The notes beneath the pieces are model-generated. The model did no database searches. It was not told where the DNA came from and saw nothing but the letters and a program-made list of their open reading frames with translations. DNA of 37,863 bases. It comes from Sulfurimonas sp. GTDB lineage: Bacteria; Campylobacterota; Campylobacteria; Campylobacterales; Sulfurimonadaceae. Position 1 is the stretch's first letter; every line of letters starts with the position of its first letter. The position numbers and the translations under genes were made by a program. Of this stretch, positions 15,580 through 24,401 are shown piece after piece. The stretch spans positions 1 through 37,863 of the forward strand of contig NZ_JALUKE010000063.1 of assembly GCF_027056685.1 (NCBI RefSeq). The letters run 5' to 3'.

Positions 15580-16922
15580 TGTGCATCTTTTAAAGAGTCT
15601 GCAATTAAAAATGCAAGCTCTAGTGATTGGTCTGCGTTTAGACGAGGATCACAATGTGTATGGTAACGAGAACTTAAATCCTCTTCTCTTACTGTAAAGC
15701 TACCACCAATACACTCAGTAACATTTTTACCCGTCATCTCTAAGTGAACACCACCACCAAAAGTTCCCTCAGAACGATGCACTTGAAAGAACTGTTTCAT
15801 TTCGGTTAAAACATCATCAACAGGACGAGTTTTATAACCATTTGAAGATTTAATAGTATTTCCATGCATTGGGTCACATGACCAAACAACATTTAACCCT
15901 TCTCGCTCAATAGCCCGAATAAGCTGTGGCATATGCTCACCAACTTTGTTTGCACCCATTCTTACAATGATATTTAAGCATCCTGCTTCATTATCAGGAT
16001 TTACAGCTTGAGCCAATCTTACTAAATCTTCAGGATCCATAGATGGTCCAGCTTTAATTCCAATAGGATTTTTAATTCCTCTCATATACTCAACATGAGC
16101 ACCATCAAGTTGACGTGTTCTATCCCCTATCCAAACCATATGTGCTGCTACATTGTACCAATCACCAGTAATAGAATCTTTACGAGTAAATGCCTCTTCA
16201 TATGGAAGTAAAAGTGCTTCATGTGAAGTAAAGAAGTCTGTCTCACGAAGTGTTCTGTATGTTTTTGAAGTCACACCACACGCTTCCATAAATTTTAAAG
16301 ATTTTTCAATATCTTCAGCAATAGCTTCATATTTTTCACCTATTTCACTTTTATGAGCAAAATCAAGATTCCACTTACTTACTTTATGTAAATCAGCCAA
16401 ACCACCCGATGCAAAAGCACGGAGCAAATTTTGTGTTGCAGTCGCTTGATTATACGCTCTTATCATGCGTTCAGGATCAGGAACACGCGCCTTTTCATTG
16501 AAGTCTATACCGTTAATAATATCACCACGGTAAGAGTCAAGTGTTATGCCATCTAAGGTCTCTGTGTTTGATGAACGAGGCTTTGCAAACTGACCGCCAA
16601 GGCGCCCTACTTTCACAACAGGAAGTCCACCAGCATAGGTCATGACAACTGCCATCTGCATCAATGCTTTAAAAGTATCACGAATGTTATCCGCATGAAA
16701 CTCTGAAAAGCTCTCAGCACAATCCCCACCTTGCAGTAAAAAAGCCTTCCCTTGTGCAACATTTGCAAGTTGTTCTTTTAAAGAACGGGCTTCTCCAGCA
16801 AACACTAATGGTGGATAGTTTCTCAATTCTGAAAGAACTGACTCCAATTTTACCTGATCAGGATAAGTTGGTTGTTGTAATATTGGTTTTTCTTTCCAGC
16901 TAGATGGACTCCAAGTACTCAT
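15573..16922 (-). CDS. aroG: Class II 3-deoxy-7-phosphoheptulonate synthase
   Basis: First step of the shikimate pathway: phosphoenolpyruvate plus erythrose 4-phosphate to DAHP. 449 residues of the class II (plant and Mycobacterium type) family, not the AroFGH type. Landmarks are [10 protein letters not shown] near the N-terminus (metal-binding Cys), [55 protein letters not shown] (metal-site His) and [15 protein letters not shown] with metal-site Glu. The C-terminus [20 protein letters not shown] is also typical. The ATG has AAGG upstream. Monocistronic. aroE and trpE of the same pathway lie about 9 kb away. Confidence 0.96.
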   Translation of the reverse strand: MSTWSPSSWKEKPILQQPTYPDQVKLESVLSELRNYPPLVFAGEARSLKEQLANVAQGKAFLLQGGDCAESFSEFHADNIRDTFKALMQMAVVMTYAGGLPVVKVGRLGGQFAKPRSSNTETLDGITLDSYRGDIINGIDFNEKARVPDPERMIRAYNQATATQNLLRAFASGGLADLHKVSKWNLDFAHKSEIGEKYEAIAEDIEKSLKFMEACGVTSKTYRTLRETDFFTSHEALLLPYEEAFTRKDSITGDWYNVAAHMVWIGDRTRQLDGAHVEYMRGIKNPIGIKAGPSMDPEDLVRLAQAVNPDNEAGCLNIIVRMGANKVGEHMPQLIRAIEREGLNVVWSCDPMHGNTIKSSNGYKTRPVDDVLTEMKQFFQVHRSEGTFGGGVHLEMTGKNVTECIGGSFTVREEDLSSRYHTHCDPRLNADQSLELAFLIADSLKDAHK

Positions 16923-17001
16923 TGTAGAACCTTATTAAATTATATTTTTGTTATTTTAGCTAAAATATCACTCAGAAAAGCTTTTTTTATGCTTAAAAAT
17001 G

Positions 17002-17007
17002 TATAAT
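17002..17007 (+). promoter_or_regulatory. -10 element for the GGDEF-lysS operon
   Basis: TATAAT at 17002-17007, preceded by ATG in an AT-rich context, predicts a start near 17014 and a leader of about 50 nt. It would drive the GGDEF, cvpA, fur and lysS genes, which follow without obvious terminators. Confidence 0.45.
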
Positions 17008-17064
17008 TGCGTAAATTCATGCTATTACTTTTGACGGCTTTTGCCAAAAGTTATTTGGAGACAT

Positions 17065-17988
17065 ATGAACAAAGATGATTTAAAATCTTTAGTAACTCAA
17101 ATTTATAACGATATTTTACACAATATTGACACTCATAATGAGACTACAAAAGAAGAGGTAGCAGATGCACTCAAACATGCTTCAGATACGCTACTCACAA
17201 TATCTAATTCACAAGTAGATTCTGTAGACCAAGCAAAAGCAATTCTTGCGAATTCCTATAAAGAGCTTGCAGAAAAATCATTATCATCTTATAAAAGCAC
17301 TAATGACTCGTTTGAAAAGATTACAAAAGAACATCAGGAGACATTGAGTCAACATCAAAATGAGTTAATAGATTATCCATCTATTAAAAATAAATTTGAT
17401 GCATTACAAAATAATATGTCTGATGAAGTAAAAAAAGCAAATGAACTTATAACAAAACTTTCAAAAGAGGTTAGAGAGTTAGAAAAAAATTCTAATTTAG
17501 ATCCACTAACAAAAGTTTTCAATAAAGGTGCCTTAGATAAATACTTGGCAAAAATATGTAATAAAGGTTATATAAAGCATGAACTACACCTGCTTATATT
17601 AGATGTAGATGACTTTAAACAGGTAAATGATTTACATGGTCATTTAGCTGGGGATAAGGTACTTATTTATCTTACAAAATTACTACGCAACACACTCCGA
17701 GATGGAGATAAACTATTTCGTTTTGGTGGTGAAGAGTTTGTAATAATCCTTAACAGAGTAGAAGAGAAATCTTGCCTTGAAATTACACAGCGTATTTTAA
17801 ATTTAGTACGCTCAAACCGTTTGATTTATAAAGGTAAGTCACTATCTATAACGATAAGCATAGGGGCAACTTCTTATCAAGACGGAGATACTCCTACTAC
17901 ACTTATAGAAAGAGCCGACAGAGCGCTTTATGTATCAAAAAACTCTGGAAAAAATCAAATGAATGTGGAGATGAAAAATGGAATTTAA
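17065..17988 (+). CDS. Diguanylate cyclase (GGDEF), cytosolic
   Basis: Predicted to make cyclic di-GMP from GTP. Started at ATG 17065 (307 residues), with GGAG 4 nt upstream; an in-frame TTG at 17041 is less likely. There is no membrane segment. Residues about 1-145 are a helical, probably coiled-coil region rich in Lys, Glu, Ser and Asn. Residues about 150-305 form the GGDEF domain, with active-site FGGEEF, phosphate-binding DVDDFKQVND and the inhibitory I-site RDGD five residues before GGEEF. The active and inhibitory sites are both intact. Its end overlaps the cvpA start by 11 bp. Confidence 0.92.
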   Translation: MNKDDLKSLVTQIYNDILHNIDTHNETTKEEVADALKHASDTLLTISNSQVDSVDQAKAILANSYKELAEKSLSSYKSTNDSFEKITKEHQETLSQHQNELIDYPSIKNKFDALQNNMSDEVKKANELITKLSKEVRELEKNSNLDPLTKVFNKGALDKYLAKICNKGYIKHELHLLILDVDDFKQVNDLHGHLAGDKVLIYLTKLLRNTLRDGDKLFRFGGEEFVIILNRVEEKSCLEITQRILNLVRSNRLIYKGKSLSITISIGATSYQDGDTPTTLIERADRALYVSKNSGKNQMNVEMKNGI

Positions 17989-18703
17989 TTATTTTGACCT
18001 TATTGCATCAGTAATAATATTGTTACTTGGGCTAAAAGGGATACTTAACGGTTTATTTAAAGAAGCATTTGGGCTTATTGGCATAATCGGAGGTCTCTTT
18101 GTCGCTTCTCGCGTGGGAGATAAGGTGGGAACATATTTAAATGATCACATATTTAACTTTTCTAATGCCTCAGCAATAAGCTTTACAGGCTTTTTATTTA
18201 CATTAGCAGTTTTTTGGCTAGCTATGATAGCAATTGGATTTGCTTTTAAAAAGTTAAGTTCTCTTAGTGGTCTCGGTCTAGTTGATAAAATCCTCGGATT
18301 TGTCTTTGCTGCAGGTAAATTTTTTCTTATTGCTGCCGTTATTGCATTTGCCATATATAATGTTAAAGCCCTTAGAACTACTATTGATTCTGCTATGAAA
18401 GGAAGTGTTCTTTTTCCTGTACTAGTTGAGACTGGTGGATATATCATGAAAATCGACCCGACTGAAGTTAGTAATGAAATTAATACAAGCATAGATAAAA
18501 CGACTCAGAAAGTTAGAGAAAACATTCAAGAAAACATTCAAGAAAATGTGCAAGAACAAGTGAAAAAAGTAGTCAATAGCGCTAAAGAGCAGATGCAACA
18601 ATCCGAACCAGAAGCGGAATCAGAAGCAAAAGCGGAACCAGAAACAAAAGTAAAACAAGAATTAGAACCAGAACAAGAATCAGAAAAAACTACAGAGAAG
18701 TAA
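17978..18703 (+). CDS. CvpA family membrane protein
   Basis: 241 residues. Four hydrophobic segments in residues 1-130 (YFDLIASVIILLLGLKGILNG, AFGLIGIIGGLFVASRVG, ISFTGFLFTLAVFWLAMIAIG and a fourth near 105-120) match the CvpA fold. CvpA is linked to colicin V production and, in other bacteria, to envelope integrity. The cytosolic tail (about 165-241) holds short repeats, ENIQ three times, then a low-complexity region of Glu, Ala, Lys and Pro. Campylobacterota CvpA genes sit next to fur as here, with ATG of fur one base after this stop. Confidence 0.88.
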   Translation: MEFNYFDLIASVIILLLGLKGILNGLFKEAFGLIGIIGGLFVASRVGDKVGTYLNDHIFNFSNASAISFTGFLFTLAVFWLAMIAIGFAFKKLSSLSGLGLVDKILGFVFAAGKFFLIAAVIAFAIYNVKALRTTIDSAMKGSVLFPVLVETGGYIMKIDPTEVSNEINTSIDKTTQKVRENIQENIQENVQEQVKKVVNSAKEQMQQSEPEAESEAKAEPETKVKQELEPEQESEKTTEK

Positions 18704-18704
18704 G

Positions 18705-19184
18705 ATGCCAAACATTACAACTGACTTTAATGACAGAACCATTAAATATGAGCAGCTTTTAGAAAATTTCAAAAGACTGCTTAAGGCTAATAGTCTGAAA
18801 TTTACTATACAGCGCGAAGTTATTTTAGAAACACTCTATAATTCGGATGAACATCTCACTCCAGAGTCTTTGCACCATCTTATACAAGAAAAGTATCCGG
18901 AATTAAAAACTGGAATTGCTACCGTGTATAGAACCCTCTCTTTACTTGAGGATTCAAATGTCGTCACTTCTCTCTCTTTTGGTGCACAAGGAAAAAAATA
19001 TGAACTTGGTGCAAAAGAGCATCATGACCATCTAATATGTACTGAATGTGGCGAGATTACAGAGTTTGTAGATGAAGAAATAGAAAAACGCCAACATGCC
19101 ATTACCGATGAACTTGGTTTTAAAATGAAAGACCATTCTATGCAGATATATGGTATCTGCAAAAAATGTCAAGAAACAAAATAG
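18705..19184 (+). CDS. fur: Ferric uptake regulator Fur
   Basis: Iron-responsive repressor of iron acquisition. 159 residues: a winged-helix DNA-binding domain (about 20-95, with FTIQREVILETL and GIATVYRTLSLLE) and a metal-binding dimerisation domain with HHDHLIC, then zinc-site pairs CTEC and CKKC. The cluster is close to Campylobacter Fur, in which the structural zinc is held by these Cys pairs. PerR is the main alternative. The gene order cvpA-fur-lysS-glyA seen here is the known Campylobacter fur locus, which supports Fur. It starts one base after the cvpA stop and is thus driven by the upstream genes. Confidence 0.93.
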   Translation: MPNITTDFNDRTIKYEQLLENFKRLLKANSLKFTIQREVILETLYNSDEHLTPESLHHLIQEKYPELKTGIATVYRTLSLLEDSNVVTSLSFGAQGKKYELGAKEHHDHLICTECGEITEFVDEEIEKRQHAITDELGFKMKDHSMQIYGICKKCQETK

Positions 19185-19207
19185 ATAATTATAAAAAGGA
19201 AAATTGA

Positions 19208-20728
19208 TTGTTTAGTAATAAATTTATACAACAAAGAATTGAGAAAGCAAATGTACTAAGAGAAGCAGGAATAAACCCTTACTCAAACCAGTCTCAAAGA
19301 AATACAACTATAGAAAAATTTTTAAATGTAAACGCAGATATTGAGCAAAAAGAAGATAAGCGAGATGCAACACGCCTCTATGTTGTTAGTGGGCGTATAA
19401 AATTTCTTCGCATTATGGGAAAAGCAAGTTTTGTTAAGATAGAAGATGAGAGTGGAATGCTACAACTTTATGTAGCAAGAGACAATCTTGCTGAAGGTTT
19501 TTACAATACTATTTTCAAAAAAAATATTGAAGTGGGAGATATTATAGAAGTGCATGGCTACCCTTTTGTTACAGGTCAAGGAGAACTTTCTCTTCATGCT
19601 GATGATTTAAAGATTCTGACAAAAGCAATTAGTCCACTTCCTGAAAAATTTCATGGTATTACAGATAAAGAGGTTCGATACAGAAAACGCTACCTTGATT
19701 TAATTATGAATACAGAAGTGAGAAAAACTTTTCAAACTCGTTCTCGTGTTATTTCTCTTACAAGAAGATTTTTTGAAGATAAAGGATTTTTAGAAGTAGA
19801 AACTCCAATGATGCACCCAATAGCAGGTGGAGCAAATGCAAAACCATTTGTTACACACCATAATGCACTTGATGTAGATAGATACCTAAGAATTGCTCCA
19901 GAACTTTACCTAAAACGACTTATAGTTGGTGGTTTTGAGGCTGTTTTTGAAATAAATAGAAACTTTAGAAATGAAGGAATGGATGCAACACATAACCCTG
20001 AATTCACCTCTATAGAATTTTATTGGGCATATAAAACATACAAAGATTTAATAGAAATTACAAAAGAGTATTTCCAATATCTCTTTGAACATTTAAAACT
20101 ACCAACACTCTTGCCTTATGGAGATTTAAAAGTTAATTTTAACAATTTTCAAGAGATTCCACTTATTGAATCACTTACTCTTATTGGTGGAGTACCATCT
20201 GATATAGTAAACAATAAAGCAAAAATCATTGCATATTTAAAAGAGAATAATCTTGATGTTAATGAGAAAATGAATCTAGGACAACTTCAAGGTGAACTCT
20301 TTGATGAATTTGTAGAGGAAAAACTCATTGACCCTACTTTTATAACAGAGTATCCAGTTGAAATTTCACCACTTGCAAGAAGAAGTGATACGAATCCAGA
20401 AATTACTGAAAGATTTGAACTTTTTATTGCAGGGCGTGAGATTGCAAATGCTTTTTCAGAGCTTAATGATCCACTTGACCAACTAGAGCGCTTTGAGGGA
20501 CAGATGGCTGCCAAAGATTGTGGTGATGATGAAGCACATGAAATGGACAGTGACTTCGTTGAAGCATTAAGCTATGGTATGGCTCCAACAGCTGGACAAG
20601 GAATCGGAATCGACAGACTTGTTATGCTTCTTACAAATGAGCATAGTATCCGTGATGTATTACTTTTCCCTGCTATGAAACCTCTAAATGGTGATATATG
20701 TGAAGAGGCTTCCCAAGAAGAAGAGTAG
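19208..20728 (+). CDS. lysS: Lysyl-tRNA synthetase, class II
   Basis: Charges tRNA-Lys. 506 residues from TTG 19208, preceded by AAAAGGA; a nearby ATT/TTG alternative is out of frame. An N-terminal OB-fold anticodon-binding domain (about 55-150, [27 protein letters not shown]) is followed by the class II catalytic core with motif 2 [20 protein letters not shown] and motif 3 [13 protein letters not shown]. Part of the cvpA-fur-lysS run. Ends just before a hairpin shared with the convergent rubrerythrin. Confidence 0.97.
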   Translation: MFSNKFIQQRIEKANVLREAGINPYSNQSQRNTTIEKFLNVNADIEQKEDKRDATRLYVVSGRIKFLRIMGKASFVKIEDESGMLQLYVARDNLAEGFYNTIFKKNIEVGDIIEVHGYPFVTGQGELSLHADDLKILTKAISPLPEKFHGITDKEVRYRKRYLDLIMNTEVRKTFQTRSRVISLTRRFFEDKGFLEVETPMMHPIAGGANAKPFVTHHNALDVDRYLRIAPELYLKRLIVGGFEAVFEINRNFRNEGMDATHNPEFTSIEFYWAYKTYKDLIEITKEYFQYLFEHLKLPTLLPYGDLKVNFNNFQEIPLIESLTLIGGVPSDIVNNKAKIIAYLKENNLDVNEKMNLGQLQGELFDEFVEEKLIDPTFITEYPVEISPLARRSDTNPEITERFELFIAGREIANAFSELNDPLDQLERFEGQMAAKDCGDDEAHEMDSDFVEALSYGMAPTAGQGIGIDRLVMLLTNEHSIRDVLLFPAMKPLNGDICEEASQEEE

Positions 20729-20743
20729 AAGAAATTCTACTCT
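20722..20743. terminator. Terminator hairpin between lysS and rbr
   Basis: A perfect 9-bp inverted repeat (20722-20730 with 20735-20743) with a GAAA tetraloop covers the lysS stop and the rubrerythrin stop. Only a weak T-run follows on the plus strand. Probably bidirectional. Confidence 0.6.
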
Positions 20744-21398
20744 ATTTCGTCTCAACTAAACGAGACTGATACTCTTTTGGATGTTTACACACAGGGCATT
20801 TTTCAGGAGCTTTTTTCCCATAATGAATATGTCCGCATACTTCACAAATCCACGCTTCTTCTTCATCACTCTCAAACTCATGATCGGCATTCAATCGTTC
20901 TAAAAGCATTCTATACATTTTCTCATGTTCTACTTCTACTTTTCCAATAGCACTAAAGAGTCTTGCAGCTTCCTTATCACCCTCTGCTTTCGCAACCGCA
21001 GCAAAATCAGGATACATACTAGAATTTTCGTAATGTTCACCATTAATAGCATCTTGTAAGTTTTCAGCAGTTGTGCCAAAATTATTTTCTCTCTCAAACT
21101 TCATTCTATTATGCAGTGCTAATTCAAGTTTTGCATGCTCTTTTTCATTATTTGCTGCTCTTTGAAAATGTGCTGCTATATCTCTATACCCCTCTTTTTG
21201 AGCTGCTTTTGCATAATACTCATATCTATTTCTTGCTTGAGATTCTCCTGCAAATGCTTTCATAAGGTTCACTAAAGTAAGTGATTTTGTGACCATTTCC
21301 ATAGCCTCACCACAACAATGAAGCTCTCCTCCACCCACACTTTGCACTTCCACTATATTACCACATTTGTTACATCTATATGTTTCATATTGTCTCAT
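20742..21398 (-). CDS. rbr: Desulforubrerythrin (three-domain rubrerythrin)
   Basis: Peroxide-reducing non-haem iron protein. 218 residues in three parts. An N-terminal desulforedoxin-like FeCys4 site (Cys9, Cys12, then CC at 28-29) comes first. Next is a four-helix diiron domain with ESQARNRYEYYA, NEKEHAKLEL, KAEGDKEAAR and EVEHEKMY. Last is a C-terminal rubredoxin-like site (CEVCGH and CPVCKH). This architecture has been characterised in Campylobacter as desulforubrerythrin, which shuttles electrons to reduce hydrogen peroxide. It is transcribed alone, against the fur-lysS run. A 10-bp palindrome AGTCTAGACT (21475-21484) lies upstream, but no clear PerR box is seen. Confidence 0.94.
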   Translation of the reverse strand: MRQYETYRCNKCGNIVEVQSVGGGELHCCGEAMEMVTKSLTLVNLMKAFAGESQARNRYEYYAKAAQKEGYRDIAAHFQRAANNEKEHAKLELALHNRMKFERENNFGTTAENLQDAINGEHYENSSMYPDFAAVAKAEGDKEAARLFSAIGKVEVEHEKMYRMLLERLNADHEFESDEEEAWICEVCGHIHYGKKAPEKCPVCKHPKEYQSRLVETK

Positions 21399-21562
21399 GT
21401 TTTATCCTTTTTTGACGATGAATTAATGTATTATTACATAGATAGACTTAAAGGAAAATTATTTTCTTTTACTTAGTCTAGACTGCTGATAGTATTCAGA
21501 ACTTTATTATTATATTTTTAGTACAATGAGCATATTTTAATTTTTACAAGGAATTTACCCCT

Positions 21563-22810
21563 ATGAGTTTTTTAAAAGAGTTTGACGAAGAAGTATTTAA
21601 CTTATGCGAAAAAGAGCTAGAGAGACAAACTGACCATTTAGAGATGATTGCATCTGAAAATTTTACACTTCCTGCAGTTATGGAAGCTATGGGCTCTGTT
21701 TTTACAAACAAATATGCCGAAGGATACCCTGCTAAACGCTACTACGGCGGATGTGAGTATGCAGATGGTGTAGAACAATTAGCAATTGACAGAGCATGTG
21801 AACTTTTTGGTTGTAAATATGCAAATGTACAACCACACTCAGGTTCTCAGGCAAATGGTGCCGTCTATGCAGCACTTATTAAAGCTGGTGATAAACTTCT
21901 AGGTATGGATTTAAGCCATGGTGGGCATCTTACTCATGGTTCAAAACCATCATTTTCTGGTAAAAACTACAGCTCATTTACTTATGGTGTTGAGCTTGAT
22001 GGTCGCATCAACTACGACAGAGTTTTAGACATTGCTAAGATTGTACAACCAAAAATCATCGTTTGTGGTGCTTCTGCGTATGCACGAGAGATTGACTTTA
22101 AACGCTTTCGTGAAATAGCTGATGAAGTTGGTGCTATTCTTTTTGCTGACATTGCACACATTGCTGGTCTTGTTGCTGCTGGTGAACACCCTAGTCCATT
22201 CCCTTATGCACATGTTGTTACAACAACTACTCATAAAACTCTTGCAGGTCCTCGTGGTGGTATGATTATGACAAATGATGAAGATATTGCAAAAAAAATC
22301 AACTCTGCAATTTTCCCTGCCCTTCAAGGTGGACCACTTGTTCATGTAATTGCAGCAAAAGCAGTTGGATTTAAACATAATCTTAGCCCTGAATGGAAAG
22401 AGTATGCGAAACAGGTAAAAGTAAACGCAGCGATTCTTGCAGATGTGCTTATGAAAAGAGGATACAATGTAGTCTCCGATGGAACAGACAATCATCTTGT
22501 ACTTGTAAGCTTTGTTGGTAAAGAGATCTCAGGAAAAGAGGCTGATGCAGCTCTTGGAAACGCAGGTATAACAGTAAATAAAAACACTGTTCCAGGTGAG
22601 ACAAGAAGTCCATTTGTTACTTCTGGTATTCGCGTTGGTTCTCCTGCACTTACTTCTCGAGGAATGAAAGAGAAAGAGTTTGAACTCATTGCAAACAAAA
22701 TGGCTGATGTTTTAGATGACATTACCAACACAGAGTTACAGGCACAAATCAAAGAAGAACTAAAAGAACTTGCACAAAACTTTGTAATTTATAACCAACC
22801 AACATACTAA
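21563..22810 (+). CDS. glyA: Serine hydroxymethyltransferase
   Basis: PLP enzyme converting serine and tetrahydrofolate to glycine and methylene-THF, the main one-carbon source. 415 residues, the usual length. Signatures: [41 protein letters not shown], and the PLP-lysine motif [16 protein letters not shown] (Lys near 228). The C-terminal folate-binding region has [21 protein letters not shown]. An AAGGA RBS lies 12 nt upstream, with a TACAAT -10-like sequence at 21522-21527. It is followed after 9 bp by the DUF1882 gene, as in Campylobacter. Confidence 0.97.
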   Translation: MSFLKEFDEEVFNLCEKELERQTDHLEMIASENFTLPAVMEAMGSVFTNKYAEGYPAKRYYGGCEYADGVEQLAIDRACELFGCKYANVQPHSGSQANGAVYAALIKAGDKLLGMDLSHGGHLTHGSKPSFSGKNYSSFTYGVELDGRINYDRVLDIAKIVQPKIIVCGASAYAREIDFKRFREIADEVGAILFADIAHIAGLVAAGEHPSPFPYAHVVTTTTHKTLAGPRGGMIMTNDEDIAKKINSAIFPALQGGPLVHVIAAKAVGFKHNLSPEWKEYAKQVKVNAAILADVLMKRGYNVVSDGTDNHLVLVSFVGKEISGKEADAALGNAGITVNKNTVPGETRSPFVTSGIRVGSPALTSRGMKEKEFELIANKMADVLDDITNTELQAQIKEELKELAQNFVIYNQPTY

Positions 22811-22819
22811 GGTATTTTT

Positions 22820-23362
22820 ATGACTGCCATGGATTTAAAACTTATAAAGATGGTGAGTGACCACTACTGGATCAAGCGTGATTCAGTAGTAGATAAAATC
22901 TCTTTTAAAGGGCGTACTTTTTATAATAAATTTGAAAAAGTAAATGCTCCTCTCACGCAAGCAATTATTAACAAACACATCAAAGGTGAAATCACTGTTG
23001 CACACTCTGTTGCAGACAAAAAAGGTGTAGTTGAAAATATTGTTATTGATTATAATGGAAGAGATCCTGAAAGATTTTATCATCGTGCACAACTTCTTCT
23101 TCGCGAAGAGGGTTATATCAACTTTACAGCGTATGAGACAAAGACTAAAGGGCATCTCCATCTTTATATCCATAAAGGGCATACTACGCTGCAAGAAGCT
23201 ATACAACTTGGAAAGATGATAAGTATGAAACTTGCTGCTAAACAGCCAAAACAGTGGAAGATGTTTCCTAACAACGATACTCCAGAAGAGTACAACATAC
23301 TGACACTCCCTTATGAGGTTTATGCAAAAGAGCGTGGAGCATCTTGGTCAAAACATATGTAA
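22820..23362 (+). CDS. DUF1882 family protein, Prim-pol-like pattern
   Basis: 180 residues of a family I associate with Campylobacterota, normally next to glyA. Soluble. The central region has a strand [10 protein letters not shown], a helix [15 protein letters not shown], a strand with KGHLHLYIH, a helix with LGKMISMKL, then WKMFPN and [11 protein letters not shown]. This order resembles archaeo-eukaryotic primase (Prim-pol) cores: acidic strand, Gly-His-containing strand, a W-x-x-FP stretch and a final LP strand. Only one Asp remains in the first motif, so catalysis is doubtful. From memory, the Helicobacter relative was structurally placed near that fold; I could not check this. Function unknown. 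Confidence 0.8.
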   Translation: MTAMDLKLIKMVSDHYWIKRDSVVDKISFKGRTFYNKFEKVNAPLTQAIINKHIKGEITVAHSVADKKGVVENIVIDYNGRDPERFYHRAQLLLREEGYINFTAYETKTKGHLHLYIHKGHTTLQEAIQLGKMISMKLAAKQPKQWKMFPNNDTPEEYNILTLPYEVYAKERGASWSKHM

Positions 23363-23370
23363 AATATATT

Positions 23371-23637
23371 AGACTTCTTGCAGAACTTAGATATGTTTCA
23401 GAGGAAAGAAAAAAAGATGAAATTGTGCAAAATCTTTTTTGAAGCGTAGCTACAGCTACGGTGAGAAAAAGTTTTGTGCAAGTTCGCTTTTTTTATTCCT
23501 CCCTTTGGGCAATTTATAGAGAGCTTTACTCTGCGTTAGATAACCTTCACCGTAGCTACGGCTACGCTGAAGAACATCTGCCTTAATTAAAACTCTCTAT
23601 AAATTGCTGAAACATATCTAAGTTTTGCAAGAAGTCT
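23371..23637. repeat. 267-nt Y-shaped palindromic intergenic element
   Basis: This fills most of the 341-bp gap between the DUF1882 gene and the SPOR gene; no coding frame is evident. An outer stem of 31 bp (23371-23401 with 23607-23637) has one mismatch. Inside it two arms abut exactly: arm 1 at 23401-23501 (GAGGAA with TTCCTC, then seven A with seven T, and further imperfect pairing) and arm 2 at 23509-23607 (15-bp perfect base, 23509-23523 with 23593-23607). Each arm ends in the same tip, CGTAGC-TAC(A/G)-GCTACG (23445-23460 and 23551-23566). The tips are near-exact inverted copies of each other, so a single long hairpin is also possible. It begins 9 bp after the upstream stop. Candidate roles: a mobile (MITE-like) repeat, a structured RNA or a terminator. 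Confidence 0.85.
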
Positions 23638-23703
23638 ATTTATAACTTGTAACATTGTAATATTTTTGGTATTATTGAAAAAATAAAAAATTGAGGTGAA
23701 ATT

Positions 23704-24381
23704 ATGGATGAGAAAAACGAACTGAGTGACATTGTACTAAACAAAGGTGGTTCATCGAATTCCAATAAAAAAATTATATTAGCTATTGCGACACTTGGCG
23801 TTGTGCTCATTGTAGTCGTTATGCTTATGAACTCAATAAATTCAAAAGGAACAGGTAATCTACCTCAAGCTGTTCTTCCTCCTGAACCAAAAGCACAAGT
23901 GGCAAGTGAAAATGCCCTCGATAAAGAACCTCTTTTTGAAGATGTTCCTGTAGTACAAGAGAACAAACAAGAAGATACAAATCTTGACCATATTGCAAAA
24001 AAACTCAAACAAGAGAGTGCAGCGACACAGGTAGAAAATATAGAAGAACCTGTAAAAACTACTCCAACAATACAAACTGTACAAAAAAAACAAAGAGTAG
24101 TAAAAGCTAAAGTTTTACCTAAAAAAGTTAAAAAAACTCATGAAAAAGTTGCAATACTAAAGCACGCTTATTTTGTACAGGTAGGTTCTTTTTCAAGATA
24201 TAAACCAAATAAAAAGTTTTTAAATTCAATTACAAAACTAGGCTATAAATATTCTTATCATAAAATTAAAAATATCAATAAAGTATTGGTAGGTCCTTTT
24301 AAGACAAGAAAAGAGGCAAACAAAGCAAAAGCGATACTACGTTCAAAAGTTGTGCGTGGAGCATTTTTAGTTAAACTATAA
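23704..24381 (+). CDS. SPOR-domain membrane protein
   Basis: 225 residues. A short cytosolic N-terminus, one transmembrane segment (about 24-43, IILAIATLGVVLIVVVMLMN), a disordered periplasmic linker rich in Pro, Lys, Glu and Gln (about 50-150), and a C-terminal SPOR domain (about 155-225, HAYFVQVGSFSRYKPNKKF and VLVGPFKTRKEANKAKAIL). SPOR domains bind denuded peptidoglycan at the septum, so a role in cell division or wall remodelling is likely, as for DedD or FtsN. It matches the SPOR gene that follows DUF1882 in Campylobacter. GAGG lies 7 nt before the ATG. The Y-shaped element lies just upstream. Confidence 0.88.
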   Translation: MDEKNELSDIVLNKGGSSNSNKKIILAIATLGVVLIVVVMLMNSINSKGTGNLPQAVLPPEPKAQVASENALDKEPLFEDVPVVQENKQEDTNLDHIAKKLKQESAATQVENIEEPVKTTPTIQTVQKKQRVVKAKVLPKKVKKTHEKVAILKHAYFVQVGSFSRYKPNKKFLNSITKLGYKYSYHKIKNINKVLVGPFKTRKEANKAKAILRSKVVRGAFLVKL

Positions 24382-24401
24382 TTCATTACTTAAGGCAGAA
24401 A

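Noticed and set aside
18490-18690. Short repeats in the cvpA 3' end as a possible CRISPR or mobile repeat
   Set aside because: They are codon-level repeats (GAAAACATTCAA and Glu/Lys-rich codons) encoding a low-complexity tail, with no spacers.
21475-21484. AGTCTAGACT palindrome upstream of rbr as a PerR box
   Set aside because: A 10-bp palindrome alone is too short and does not match the known PerR or Fur consensus.
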